This document shows, in pieces, positions 1 through 6,549 of a stretch of DNA of 10,874 nucleotides. Location of the stretch: the NCBI GenBank assembly GCA_016181345.1, contig JACOZM010000064.1, forward strand, positions 1-10,874, given 5' to 3'. A program made the position numbers and the translations under genes. Every line of letters starts with the position of its first letter. Position 1 is the first letter of the stretch. The notes below the pieces were generated by a model. It did not search any database. It had not been told where the DNA came from and worked only from the letters and a program-made list of their open reading frames with translations. The DNA comes from Candidatus Woesearchaeota archaeon (GTDB lineage Archaea > Nanobdellota > Nanobdellia > Woesearchaeales > GW2011-AR9).

Positions 1-961
1 TCAAGTATTTTCCAGCAATAGCGATCGTAACATATCTCTCTTTTTTCTTCTGCACTAACTCTACCAGATTCTTCCAATCCTTTAAATCTAAATTTTTTGG
101 CATTAAGCCGAAGTGATGGATAATCTTGCTATCAAACTCTTGCTCAGCAAACATCAACGGAACTTTGTAAATCGTATCAACATCCGGAGCAGTAATCACA
201 TGCTCTCCAGGAATGCTTGTTTGTAACCCTAATAAATATCTTCGTCGTTCGTCTAACTCTACTTCTCCTCTTAAAACTAAAAACTCAGGATGAATCCCCA
301 TATGCATTAATGTAGAAACGGACATTTGAGTCGGCTTAGTCTTCGGTTCTCCAAGATGCCGAGGTAAAGGCAAGTACGACACATGAACATTGATAACTTT
401 TCCTGGCATCGTTACTTTCATGATTCGGCAGGCTTCATAATAGAGCATATTTTGGTACTCTCCTGCTGTTCCACCTAATTCGACGATGACTATTTCTTTC
501 TCTTTTCCAGCTTCTTTGATTCTTCTAATCACTTCGTTAGACACGTGCGGAATAGCTTCTACGTCTTCGCCGTCATACCCCATCGATCGTTCTCTATCGA
601 TGACAGTTTTGTAGATTTGGCCCATCGTCGTAAAATTTCTACGGCCCATCTCTTCTCCCAAGAATCGTTCATATGTTCCTAAGTCCATATCTGCTTCTAA
701 CCCATCATCACATAAGAACGGATCACCATGCTCAATTGGATTAATAGTTCCAGAATCAACATTGATATAATTTTCACATTTGATGATTCCAACTTTAAAG
801 CCGCGTTTTTTAAGCAGAATAGCTAAAGAAGCAGAACAGATTCCTTTTCCTATCCCTGAAATAACTCCGCCGGAGACAAAAATGAATACTGGTGAAGAAT
901 TATTCCAATTAGAATTATTACTATTACTACTATTATTTTGACTAAAATTATTTTGGTGCAT
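1..961 (-). CDS. pyrG: CTP synthase, N-terminal synthetase domain (3' part cut by window edge)
   Basis: CTP synthase makes CTP from UTP, ATP and glutamine-derived ammonia in the cytoplasm. The frame gives 320 codons and leaves the window just as the glutaminase domain begins (VTIAIAGKYL, residues 311-320). Seen: P-loop SGGVISGIGKG (30-40), NVDSGTINPIEHGD (67-80), MDLGTYERF (92-100, the conserved Asp at 93), VELGGTAGE (160-168, the conserved Glu at 161), and KTKPTQ (207-212). It is divergent: the usual DPY after the P-loop strand is ENY, the usual TVQVIPH is DVEAIPH, and GGTVGDIES is GGTAGEYQN. Residues 1-24 are an Asn/Ser-rich tail absent from typical CTP synthases, which start a few residues before the P-loop strand. 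ATG 961 is chosen because a TATA-like box at 981-990 places transcription start at or next to it, and no other ATG lies before the P-loop. A CTP synthase-like relative with altered chemistry is the alternative. Confidence 0.9.
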   Translation of the reverse strand, partial: MHQNNFSQNNSSNSNNSNWNNSSPVFIFVSGGVISGIGKGICSASLAILLKKRGFKVGIIKCENYINVDSGTINPIEHGDPFLCDDGLEADMDLGTYERFLGEEMGRRNFTTMGQIYKTVIDRERSMGYDGEDVEAIPHVSNEVIRRIKEAGKEKEIVIVELGGTAGEYQNMLYYEACRIMKVTMPGKVINVHVSYLPLPRHLGEPKTKPTQMSVSTLMHMGIHPEFLVLRGEVELDERRRYLLGLQTSIPGEHVITAPDVDTIYKVPLMFAEQEFDSKIIHHFGLMPKNLDLKDWKNLVELVQKKKERYVTIAIAGKYL

Positions 962-980
962 AATTCAAAATGTTGTAGTC

Positions 981-990
981 TATTTATAAG
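981..990 (-). promoter_or_regulatory. TATA box of the CTP synthase gene
   Basis: On the minus strand this reads CTTATAAATA, with an A-rich run just upstream. Its centre is about 25 bases before the ATG at 961, so the transcript would be leaderless. No Shine-Dalgarno sequence is seen before the start. Confidence 0.6.
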
Positions 991-1079
991 TTTTATGCGA
1001 ATGAAGTACGTATTTCGGACCACTTACTCTCATTTAGACTATGATTTTTCATGGGGTTAGGCGGTTTCTTTGAAATTTA

Positions 1080-1526
1080 TCATCTAGAAGTCAGGAGACC
1101 TCTCACTTTTTGCCTTTTCTTTAACCTGCTAAATAATCCGGAGAAGAAATCTAAGGCTATTTTAATTGGGTTCTGAGATTTGACTTCTTGCTCATAAATT
1201 TTCCACATTTGTGCATTGGCTATCAAATCTGCGAATCTTCCTTCAACTATGGCAATATTTCCCTCAAAAATAGGTATTTCTCTAGATGACAAGGCATTAA
1301 GCAGAGCTTTTTTGATTGCTCCTATTTTTTTGTTGGCATATATCCTATCATTCAGAAACTTAACTTCAGTTTCAAAACATCTTTTTATAGGTCCAGTAAC
1401 CATTGCTAGGACTTTCCTTAAATTAGTTTTGGCTTCTTGTTGTCTACTTTCAGAAAAATCTTTTTTAGATTTAAGAACTAATCTCAAAGCTCCTCTCAGC
1501 AATACTTTTAGAGTTACAGTTGCCAC
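1080..1526 (-). CDS. Basic helical protein, function unknown
   Basis: I do not recognise this 148-codon product. It is rich in Lys, Arg, Leu and Ala, predicted mostly helical, with no obvious signal peptide, membrane segment or metal motif. The C-terminus is strongly basic (residues about 133-148, LFSRLKKRQKVRGLL). The start is GTG at 1526: an in-frame TGA lies two codons upstream, and a TATA-like box at 1545-1557 is centred about 25 bases before the GTG, fitting a leaderless transcript. A plus-strand frame overlaps it (1216-1620), but it lacks a promoter and would run into the secF promoter. The gene is divergent from secF, with about 105 bases between the two starts, and tail to head with the CTP synthase gene. 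Confidence 0.6.
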   Translation of the reverse strand: MATVTLKVLLRGALRLVLKSKKDFSESRQQEAKTNLRKVLAMVTGPIKRCFETEVKFLNDRIYANKKIGAIKKALLNALSSREIPIFEGNIAIVEGRFADLIANAQMWKIYEQEVKSQNPIKIALDFFSGLFSRLKKRQKVRGLLTSR

Positions 1527-1544
1527 ACAGTTTCATATAGACCC

Positions 1545-1557
1545 TATTTATTTAAAA
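1545..1557 (-). promoter_or_regulatory. TATA box of the 148-codon gene
   Basis: Minus strand TTTAAATAAATAG, centred about 25 bases before the GTG start at 1526. Supports GTG as the true start and a leaderless transcript. Confidence 0.5.
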
Positions 1558-1596
1558 AGTTTTAGTTGTCTAGTTATATCTCAATTCCATCACAAT

Positions 1597-1606
1597 CTTT
1601 ATATAG
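1597..1606 (+). promoter_or_regulatory. TATA box of the secF-secD operon
   Basis: CTTTATATAG, centred about 30 bases before the ATG at 1632, giving a leader of only a few bases. It decides against a longer secF frame open from 1566, whose start would lie upstream of the transcript. Confidence 0.6.
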
Positions 1607-1631
1607 AACTCCCAAAATAAAGTTAAACATT

Positions 1632-2525
1632 ATGAGTCTACTAACGCGGATAAAACATGTTTATGAACATCAGTATAAAAGACTATTAATTTTTCCTTTT
1701 TTGCTTTTAATCTTAGCCATCGCGCAGATTGCTGTGCAATATTCTGTAACCGGAGACTTTGTCCATAAGGGAGTAAGCTTAAGGGGTGGTTCAACGATAA
1801 CTATTGATTATCATGAATCAGTTTCTCCTTTAGTTTTAGAAGCTGAGTTACAGCAAGAGTTTCCTGAAGCAGATATCAGTTTAAGGACGCTCACGTCCAC
1901 GGGCAGGCCTATTGGTTATTCTATTGAAAGCAATATCCAAGATAAAGAAGATATTAACAATTTTTTAAAAGTATTAGGTACTAAAGTATCTTTAAAGGAA
2001 GGAACACATAGTATTGAGGTCATTGATTCTTCGTTAGGGTCTAGTTTTTTCCTTGAGACTGGATTAGCCTTGCTGATTGCTTTCTTGTTGATGGCTATGG
2101 TAGTTTTTATCTATTTTAGAATGCTTGTTCCTTCATTATCAGTCATCCTTGTTGCGTTTTCTGATATTGTAACAACGTTAGCTATCTTTAATCTTACGGG
2201 AAGTAAATTAAGTACTGGAGGAGTAGCTGCTTTTCTGATGCTTGTTGGTTATTCGGTTGATACGGAGATGTTATTGAACTCTAAAGTACTAAAACAGCCG
2301 CAATCAGTCTTTATGAAACAGATTTATGGAGCAATCGGAACTGGAATGACCATGACGTTAACGGTCCTGGTTGCAGTATTTGTAGCTCTTATCTTTGTGA
2401 ACAACGATTTAGTTCGCCAAATTATGCTCATCTTATTTATTGGTCTCCTAGTAGATATGGTAAACAGCTGGATCCTGAACGTAGGGATATTACGTTGGCA
2501 TCTGGAAAAGAAGGAAAAGAAATAA
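1632..2525 (+). CDS. secF: Protein-export membrane protein SecF
   Basis: SecF pairs with SecD to assist export through SecYEG, drawing on ion flow across the membrane. The 297-residue product has the usual archaeal SecF length and layout: a first membrane helix (about 18-36), an extracytoplasmic domain opening with HKGVSLRGGSTITIDY (45-60), then a block of five helices from about residue 137 to 290. The signature GYSVDTEMLLNSK (206-218) in the membrane block matches the archaeal GYSVDT motif and keeps the Asp (D210) that in the bacterial homologue takes part in ion coupling. The C-terminal tail is Lys-rich (LEKKEKK). ATG 1632 is chosen over the frame opening at 1566 because the TATA box at 1597-1606 predicts a start of transcription near 1627. 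It is the first gene of a pair with secD, the order also known in other archaea. Confidence 0.95.
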   Translation: MSLLTRIKHVYEHQYKRLLIFPFLLLILAIAQIAVQYSVTGDFVHKGVSLRGGSTITIDYHESVSPLVLEAELQQEFPEADISLRTLTSTGRPIGYSIESNIQDKEDINNFLKVLGTKVSLKEGTHSIEVIDSSLGSSFFLETGLALLIAFLLMAMVVFIYFRMLVPSLSVILVAFSDIVTTLAIFNLTGSKLSTGGVAAFLMLVGYSVDTEMLLNSKVLKQPQSVFMKQIYGAIGTGMTMTLTVLVAVFVALIFVNNDLVRQIMLILFIGLLVDMVNSWILNVGILRWHLEKKEKK

Positions 2526-2556
2526 GACACCTAAGAAATAAGATGTTAAAGAGATC

Positions 2557-2676
2557 AAACATAAACAAAAGAACTCAAAACAACAAGATAAACAAGAACT
2601 AAACAAAAGATAAACAAAACATAAACAAAAGAACTCAAAACAACAAAGAGAAATAAAAACTAAACAAAAAATAAAC
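2557..2676 (+). repeat. 60-base tandem repeat in the A-rich secF-secD spacer
   Basis: Two units of 60 bases lie head to tail (2557-2616 and 2617-2676). The first 30 bases of each (2557-2586 and 2617-2646) are identical; the rest is similar with small shifts. The whole spacer (2526-2717) is mostly A, with C and some G and very little T on the plus strand, and ends in AAT-type triplets (2677-2690). The transcript across it would be nearly U-free and unlikely to fold. No frame is open across it: all three are broken by TAA codons. The minus-strand open frame here is an artefact of the composition. Confidence 0.85.
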
Positions 2677-2717
2677 AATAATAATAGCAATAATAATACT
2701 CATAATACCAAAAAATC

Positions 2718-4313
2718 ATGGCTAAATTAAAAAAGATATTCAAAGACTGGAGAGTTTTAATCCTCATTTTCTTTCTTGTATTCAGTTATATAACTCTTAA
2801 CGGCGGCTTTGTCCCGCACTTTTGGGATGAAGGGGTTACGATCAGGAGTGTTGCGCAAAATTCATCTGCAGCCCAATCAGGCATTCCTTCGCCATCTCCT
2901 CAACTAACTCCATTACAGAAAGAAAGGATCTTATCTTTCAATGGAAAATCACTTACTTCTGCTTTAGACTATTATGAATTAGAACAGTCTCTTGCAGAGA
3001 ATTCAACGGTTATTCTTCAGACAACTAAAAAGCGATATACTTTCATTACTCCACCCAATAACTTTAATTCCAATGATTTAGGATTAAGAGTTTATGATGC
3101 TCCAACGTCAAATCTTCGGAAAGGATTAGATTTAGAAGGTGGAACCCGTGTCCTGCTCAGGCCAGCAGAACCTGCTTCTAAAGAAGCTATAGAACTGACC
3201 GTTGCCAATCTGCGCGAACGTCTTAATGTTTATGGGTTGAGCGATATTATCGTACGTTCAGCTTCTGATTTAAGCGGAAATTATTTTGTCCAAGTGGAAA
3301 TAGCTGGCGTTACCGAAGATGAAGTAAAAGACTTATTATCTAAGCAGGGGAAGTTTGAAGCAAAAATATCCAATGAAACAGTTTTCTTTGGCGGTGAAAA
3401 AGATATTACCTATGTCTGCCGATCAGCTGATTGTTCTGGGATAGATCCTAATCGAGGTTGTGGAAAGACTCAAGATGGCAGTTATGCCTGCACTTTTTTC
3501 TTTTCAATCGCTTTAAGTCCTGAAGCTGCGCAAAGACAAGCAGATATTACGAATACTCTTACTATCATAGGCGATACTCAAGGTTCTTATCTAAGTGAGA
3601 AATTATTTCTCTATTTAGATAACCAAGAGGTTGATTCCTTAAATATCGGCGCAGAACTCAAAGGCCGCGCAACTACTGATATCCAAATTTCAGGATCGGG
3701 AGTAGGCCGTACGGAGCAGGAAGCAGTCTCTGATGCTTTAAATAACATGAAGAGATTGCAGACGATTATTGTTACAGGAAGTTTGCCGGTAAAGTTGGAG
3801 ATTGTAAAATTTGATACTATTTCGCCAACCCTTGGAAAAGAATTTTTATATAATATTTTTTTCGTAGGAGTTCTTGCTCTCCTTGCAGTTTCTATAGTCG
3901 TTACTATACGTTATCGCAGGTTGAAGATTATTATCTTGATGTTGTTAGCTTTGCTTTCTGAGATATTTTTGATCTTAGGCTTTTCAGCTCTGTTTAAAAC
4001 AAACTTAGACCTTGCTGCTATTGCTGGAATTATCATTGTTATCGGCAGCGGCGTTAATCATCTGATCATTATTACTGACGGAACGTTAGTTGGTGAGGCT
4101 GCAGTATTAGATTGGAAGACAAAAATTAAGAATGCCATGTCTATAGTTTTCGGAGCGTACTTAGTCAATTTCGCAGGACTTATCCCCTTATGGTTTGCAG
4201 GAGCAGGATTGCTAAAAGGATTTGCTTTAACTACGATATTGGGAGCTTCCTTGGGAGTTTTAATTGCCCGTCCTGCTTATGCTGCTGTTCTTAAACTTCT
4301 TCTTGAAGAGTAA
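2718..4313 (+). CDS. secD: Protein-export membrane protein SecD
   Basis: Partner of SecF in post-initiation steps of export through the Sec channel. The 531 residues show one N-terminal helix (about 12-28), a PDZ-like segment (about 38-95, ending in ERILSFNGKSL), the conserved KGLDLEGGTRVLL (135-147), a large extracytoplasmic domain, LPVKLEIVKFDTISPTLGKEF (356-376), and five helices (about 378-397, 402-422, 432-453, 474-497, 499-520). Two things are odd. In the fourth helix the archaeal consensus GTGVDDQIVITDE appears as GSGVNHLIIITDG (443-455), so both Asp are lost (N447, H448). The extracytoplasmic domain also has four Cys in 25 residues (C234, C239, C248, C258), which could form disulfides. 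It starts 192 bases after secF; no Shine-Dalgarno site is visible before ATG 2718, so translation may use the A-rich leader, or an unseen promoter may lie in the spacer. Confidence 0.95.
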   Translation: MAKLKKIFKDWRVLILIFFLVFSYITLNGGFVPHFWDEGVTIRSVAQNSSAAQSGIPSPSPQLTPLQKERILSFNGKSLTSALDYYELEQSLAENSTVILQTTKKRYTFITPPNNFNSNDLGLRVYDAPTSNLRKGLDLEGGTRVLLRPAEPASKEAIELTVANLRERLNVYGLSDIIVRSASDLSGNYFVQVEIAGVTEDEVKDLLSKQGKFEAKISNETVFFGGEKDITYVCRSADCSGIDPNRGCGKTQDGSYACTFFFSIALSPEAAQRQADITNTLTIIGDTQGSYLSEKLFLYLDNQEVDSLNIGAELKGRATTDIQISGSGVGRTEQEAVSDALNNMKRLQTIIVTGSLPVKLEIVKFDTISPTLGKEFLYNIFFVGVLALLAVSIVVTIRYRRLKIIILMLLALLSEIFLILGFSALFKTNLDLAAIAGIIIVIGSGVNHLIIITDGTLVGEAAVLDWKTKIKNAMSIVFGAYLVNFAGLIPLWFAGAGLLKGFALTTILGASLGVLIARPAYAAVLKLLLEE

Positions 4314-4396
4314 ACTTGTTGAACCTGATTAAGAGAAAAAGATGAATTTTACACCAGCTATTTTAAAACCTTCTTAGACTTAAGAACTCATTAAAG

Positions 4397-4891
4397 TTAA
4401 GAACTTCTCAACCTTCCTCTTGACAGATCAATAAGGTAAGGGATGATAAAAACTACTGCAAAAACTATTCCTGTCAGCCAAGGGCTATGCGGCCCATTTT
4501 CTGCCTGAACGTCCTTGATGAACTGATTAGAAGCAACTACCATCACCACAACATTAGCTAAAGCGATAAGGGGAATAATAATTCCAGCTAAAACATGGTG
4601 CTTTCTATCTAAGTGTCCGATATCTCTGATTAAAAAAGTGTATAAAAATCCCATGACTCCGGCGAGAATAACCACAATAGAGTACAAGATAGTCTTGTTT
4701 AAGACGATTAAAAAAGGGATAAGCATTAACGAAACTAAGATGTTAGCAATAACAACGATAACTAATGAAGTCCAAAAGACGATTTTAGAGAAATGAGCAT
4801 CGTGCTTCAACTCTGTTTCTAGGCTATGCTCTGCCTTGATGATCTCTTCGTCAGTCCATCCTTTCATGCGCAATTTTTCTTTTTTAATCAT
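4397..4891 (-). CDS. Four-helix membrane protein, function unknown
   Basis: The 164-residue product begins with a short cytoplasmic-looking helix (GWTDEEIIKAEHSLE, about 11-25) of a kind I associate with small archaeal membrane proteins, then four hydrophobic segments at about 36-60, 68-88, 98-121 and 138-156. A His/Lys-rich turn (LDRKHHV, 94-100) sits between helices 2 and 3. No catalytic motif is seen. It is second in an operon after the MinD-like gene, with 23 bases between them, and has a GGAG ribosome binding site at 4901-4904, ten bases before ATG 4891. Co-transcription suggests a membrane partner or anchor for the ATPase, but that is inference from position only. Confidence 0.8.
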   Translation of the reverse strand: MIKKEKLRMKGWTDEEIIKAEHSLETELKHDAHFSKIVFWTSLVIVVIANILVSLMLIPFLIVLNKTILYSIVVILAGVMGFLYTFLIRDIGHLDRKHHVLAGIIIPLIALANVVVMVVASNQFIKDVQAENGPHSPWLTGIVFAVVFIIPYLIDLSRGRLRSS

Positions 4892-4914
4892 TATCTTCTG
4901 CTCCGATGATATTC

Positions 4915-5637
4915 TTATTTCAGCCTAACTTCATGATCTAAACTAAGAAATGAAGCTGCCTTTACAAATTCTTTTGCCGGCTTTGATCGTTTATATAAAT
5001 ACGTTAAAGGAAGTTCTTGATGAAGTGCTTTCCTGAATTTTTTATGATGTGGAACATTGGCCAAGATTAGATGGCCTAACGTTTCTTCAATTTCTTTTGG
5101 AGTTAATTCATGCCTGCCTTTGTTGCTCATGTTTAAAATAATTCCGGCAATAGGCACGTCATGCTCCTCGGCAAGTTTTATGGTCTTTAAAGCATCCATG
5201 ACTGAGCTTAAGTTAGGATTAACGACAAGAACTGCCTCATCACAGTTTTTTAGGACTTCAGAAACTTCTAATCCTAGTCCGCTAGAGGAATCGACAACGA
5301 CAAATTCTGCTAACTTGTCAAGGTGATGAAAAATCTCACTGATATCTTGAGGATTCGTTTTCTGAAACTCAATGTATGATGGAGAAGCAGGAACGATGGA
5401 AAGTCCGCAGTCATGGGTGTAAATAATGTCTTTAAGACTATTTTCTTTGCGTAAAAACTTATTGATATTTCCTTCAGGATTGACGTATCCTAACTGCAGG
5501 GCTAAATTTGGAGTAGTTAGATTCGCATCTAGAGCGATAACTTTTTTCCCTAGATGGACAAGAGCCTGACTAATATTTAGAGCAGACGTTGTCTTTCCCG
5601 TTCCTCCTTTTCCTGAAACTAATGCAATGAATTTCGC
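4915..5637 (-). CDS. MinD/ParA-family P-loop ATPase
   Basis: A deviant Walker A ATPase of the MinD/ParA/Mrp superfamily; members dimerise on ATP and position proteins, plasmids or membrane complexes. Numbering from the TTG at 5637 (240 residues): SGKGGTGKTT (9-18) is the deviant Walker A with its signature Lys at 11; LDANLTTPNL (37-46) is switch I; VVVDSSSGLG (114-123) is Walker B/switch II, with Ser in place of the usual Pro after Asp; NMSNKG follows near 179. The C-terminus lacks a clear amphipathic membrane helix, unlike bacterial MinD. TTG 5637 gives the family's normal beginning (MAKFIALVSGKGG) and has an AGG four bases upstream; another TTG at 5667 is possible but would add ten residues overlapping the leader structure. 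It precedes the four-helix membrane protein gene. The cellular role is not fixed by the sequence. Confidence 0.9.
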   Translation of the reverse strand, partial: AKFIALVSGKGGTGKTTSALNISQALVHLGKKVIALDANLTTPNLALQLGYVNPEGNINKFLRKENSLKDIIYTHDCGLSIVPASPSYIEFQKTNPQDISEIFHHLDKLAEFVVVDSSSGLGLEVSEVLKNCDEAVLVVNPNLSSVMDALKTIKLAEEHDVPIAGIILNMSNKGRHELTPKEIEETLGHLILANVPHHKKFRKALHQELPLTYLYKRSKPAKEFVKAASFLSLDHEVRLK

Positions 5638-5653
5638 CAAGTAACCTTTACAA

Positions 5654-5698
5654 AGCTTACCAGCCAAAGACAGGCGACATTCGCTTATTTCGTAAGCT
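5654..5698 (-). promoter_or_regulatory. Candidate structured leader of the MinD-like gene
   Basis: The plus-strand segment 5692-5698 (GTAAGCT) can pair in two exclusive ways: locally with 5683-5687 (GCTTA, a 5 bp hairpin with a 5-base loop), or over 31 bases with 5654-5660 (AGCTTAC, 7 bp). The second hairpin ends about ten bases before the AGG and TTG start at 5637. This could be a small translational or transcriptional switch, or chance. Whether it is transcribed as leader depends on the true promoter; a weak TATA-like box lies at 5774-5784. Confidence 0.3.
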
Positions 5699-5773
5699 CA
5701 GTCCCACAAACCTTAATCCAGTAGATGGTAGCTCTATTCCTCCTTTTATGATATTCTCAATAAATCAGAAGGA

Positions 5774-5784
5774 GTATTTAATGT
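5774..5784 (-). promoter_or_regulatory. Possible TATA box upstream of the MinD-like gene
   Basis: Minus strand ACATTAAATAC, about 140 bases before the TTG start, implying a leader of about 115 bases. An alternative weak match is near 5741-5754. The assignment is uncertain because read-through from the gene ending at 5829 is also possible. Confidence 0.3.
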
Positions 5785-5828
5785 TTTTGTCGATTCAGCC
5801 AGCCGAGAAACAATTTTTCTTTGAAAAA

Positions 5829-6302
5829 TCAATCTTCTGCTAATTTTCCCACAACTTTTTCCCAAGAATACCGTAAGAATTTATGCGAAATTCGTTCGCA
5901 ATTCACTAAGTTATCAATATCGATCTCTGCCGTTGAATGCTCTAAACTAACGACGAGAGTCACATGCCGTCGGAATTCTTCCCGTTTTTCATACGGCAGC
6001 TTTAACAATGTTTTAATGAAGGCATAAAACGTCATATACCTCTTTAACTCCAAATCTTCTGGATATAATTCTCCTAAGGTAGTAGCTCGTAATGCCGGAC
6101 TTTTAGGTAGCACAGAAATGAACTTGTCTTCTTTCGCTTTTTCTAGCATTGCTTCAATGATAAGATCATAGATAGCTACTAACCGTTGTAAAGCATTTAT
6201 TAACACATCAACTGTCCGAGTATACTTTAAGGTAACATAGATGATATGCTCTAGACGCTTTAACTCTTCCCTGGCATCGAGTAATAATTCATTCATAGGC
6301 AT
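5829..6302 (-). CDS. Helical protein, function unknown; possible paralogue of the gene at 6550-7044
   Basis: I do not recognise the family. From ATG 6302 the product is 157 residues, almost all predicted helix, rich in Leu, Lys and Glu, with no membrane segment. The N-terminal half (AREELKRLEHIIYVTLKYT, then a helix ending EKAKEDKFISVLP) lines up loosely with the upstream gene's product (a matching VT-hydrophobic stretch and a helix ending GLVPDY), so the two may be diverged copies. The start is uncertain. A TTG at 6359, after a GGAG-like run, would give 176 residues; a TATA-like box at 6331-6341 instead points to transcription from about 6310 and translation from ATG 6302 or 6296, like the near-leaderless genes elsewhere here. 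The MinD-like gene follows on the same strand after about 190 bases. Confidence 0.75.
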   Translation of the reverse strand: MPMNELLLDAREELKRLEHIIYVTLKYTRTVDVLINALQRLVAIYDLIIEAMLEKAKEDKFISVLPKSPALRATTLGELYPEDLELKRYMTFYAFIKTLLKLPYEKREEFRRHVTLVVSLEHSTAEIDIDNLVNCERISHKFLRYSWEKVVGKLAED

Positions 6303-6330
6303 ACCGAAAAGGAGCTGGAATGCTCTCTCC

Positions 6331-6341
6331 TTTTTATATTT
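6331..6341 (-). promoter_or_regulatory. TATA-like box favouring ATG 6302
   Basis: Minus strand AAATATAAAAA. Its centre is about 34 bases before ATG 6302, giving a leader of a few bases. It lies inside the longer frame that would start at TTG 6359, so the two starts are alternatives. Confidence 0.4.
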
Positions 6342-6404
6342 TCTGCTTAAAAACGTCAAATCGCCCCTCTCCTTGCTCGTATCTAATACTTCTTGTTTCT
6401 AGTA

Positions 6405-6541
6405 TGTGCATAGCCGCCAAGATGTCATCAAGAGAGAGTACTTCTACAAAAGAGTACGAGCAAAAAATCTTTAACTCCTAATAGTGCTATTGTTTCTACT
6501 TCAACAGCCAATTTTTTGTCTTGATGACGGCGCTATGCACA
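6405..6541. repeat. Inverted-repeat element A (structured RNA or small TIR element)
   Basis: The left arm holds TGTGCATAGC (6405-6414), GCC (6416-6418) and GTCATCAAGA (6424-6433). The right arm, read on the minus strand, holds the same three blocks from 6541 down to 6519 without the extra C (6415) and five-base AAGAT (6419-6423). This gives 23 paired bases. Inside it CAAAAAAT (6461-6468) pairs with ATTTTTTG (6511-6518), which is contiguous with the right arm; on the left a 27-base insert (6434-6460) separates the two stems. The loop (6469-6510) contains the small palindrome AATAGTGCTATT. Outside, TGTTTCTA occurs at 6394-6401 and 6545-6552, each three bases from the arms, and again inside at 6491-6498. 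Also, 6373-6381 is complementary to 6455-6463, a competing pairing. No coding frame fits. Confidence 0.6.
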
Positions 6542-6549
6542 CAGTGTTT

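Noticed and set aside
1216..1620. Plus-strand open frame of 134 codons opposite the 148-codon gene
   Set aside because: It has no promoter or ribosome binding site, its end overlaps the secF promoter, and the opposite frame has a TATA box at the right distance and a protein-like charge pattern.
2557..2676. CRISPR-like reading of the secF-secD repeat
   Set aside because: Only two units are present, the 'spacers' are themselves similar A-rich sequence, there is no dyad symmetry, and no cas genes are seen.
2490..2690. Minus-strand frame rich in Phe, Leu and Cys
   Set aside because: It is the complement of the A-rich secF-secD spacer; its residues follow from base composition.
5649..5704. Short GTG-started frame (16 codons) in the MinD-like leader
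   Set aside because: Too short, with poor ribosome binding site spacing and overlap with the hairpin region; no support beyond an open frame.
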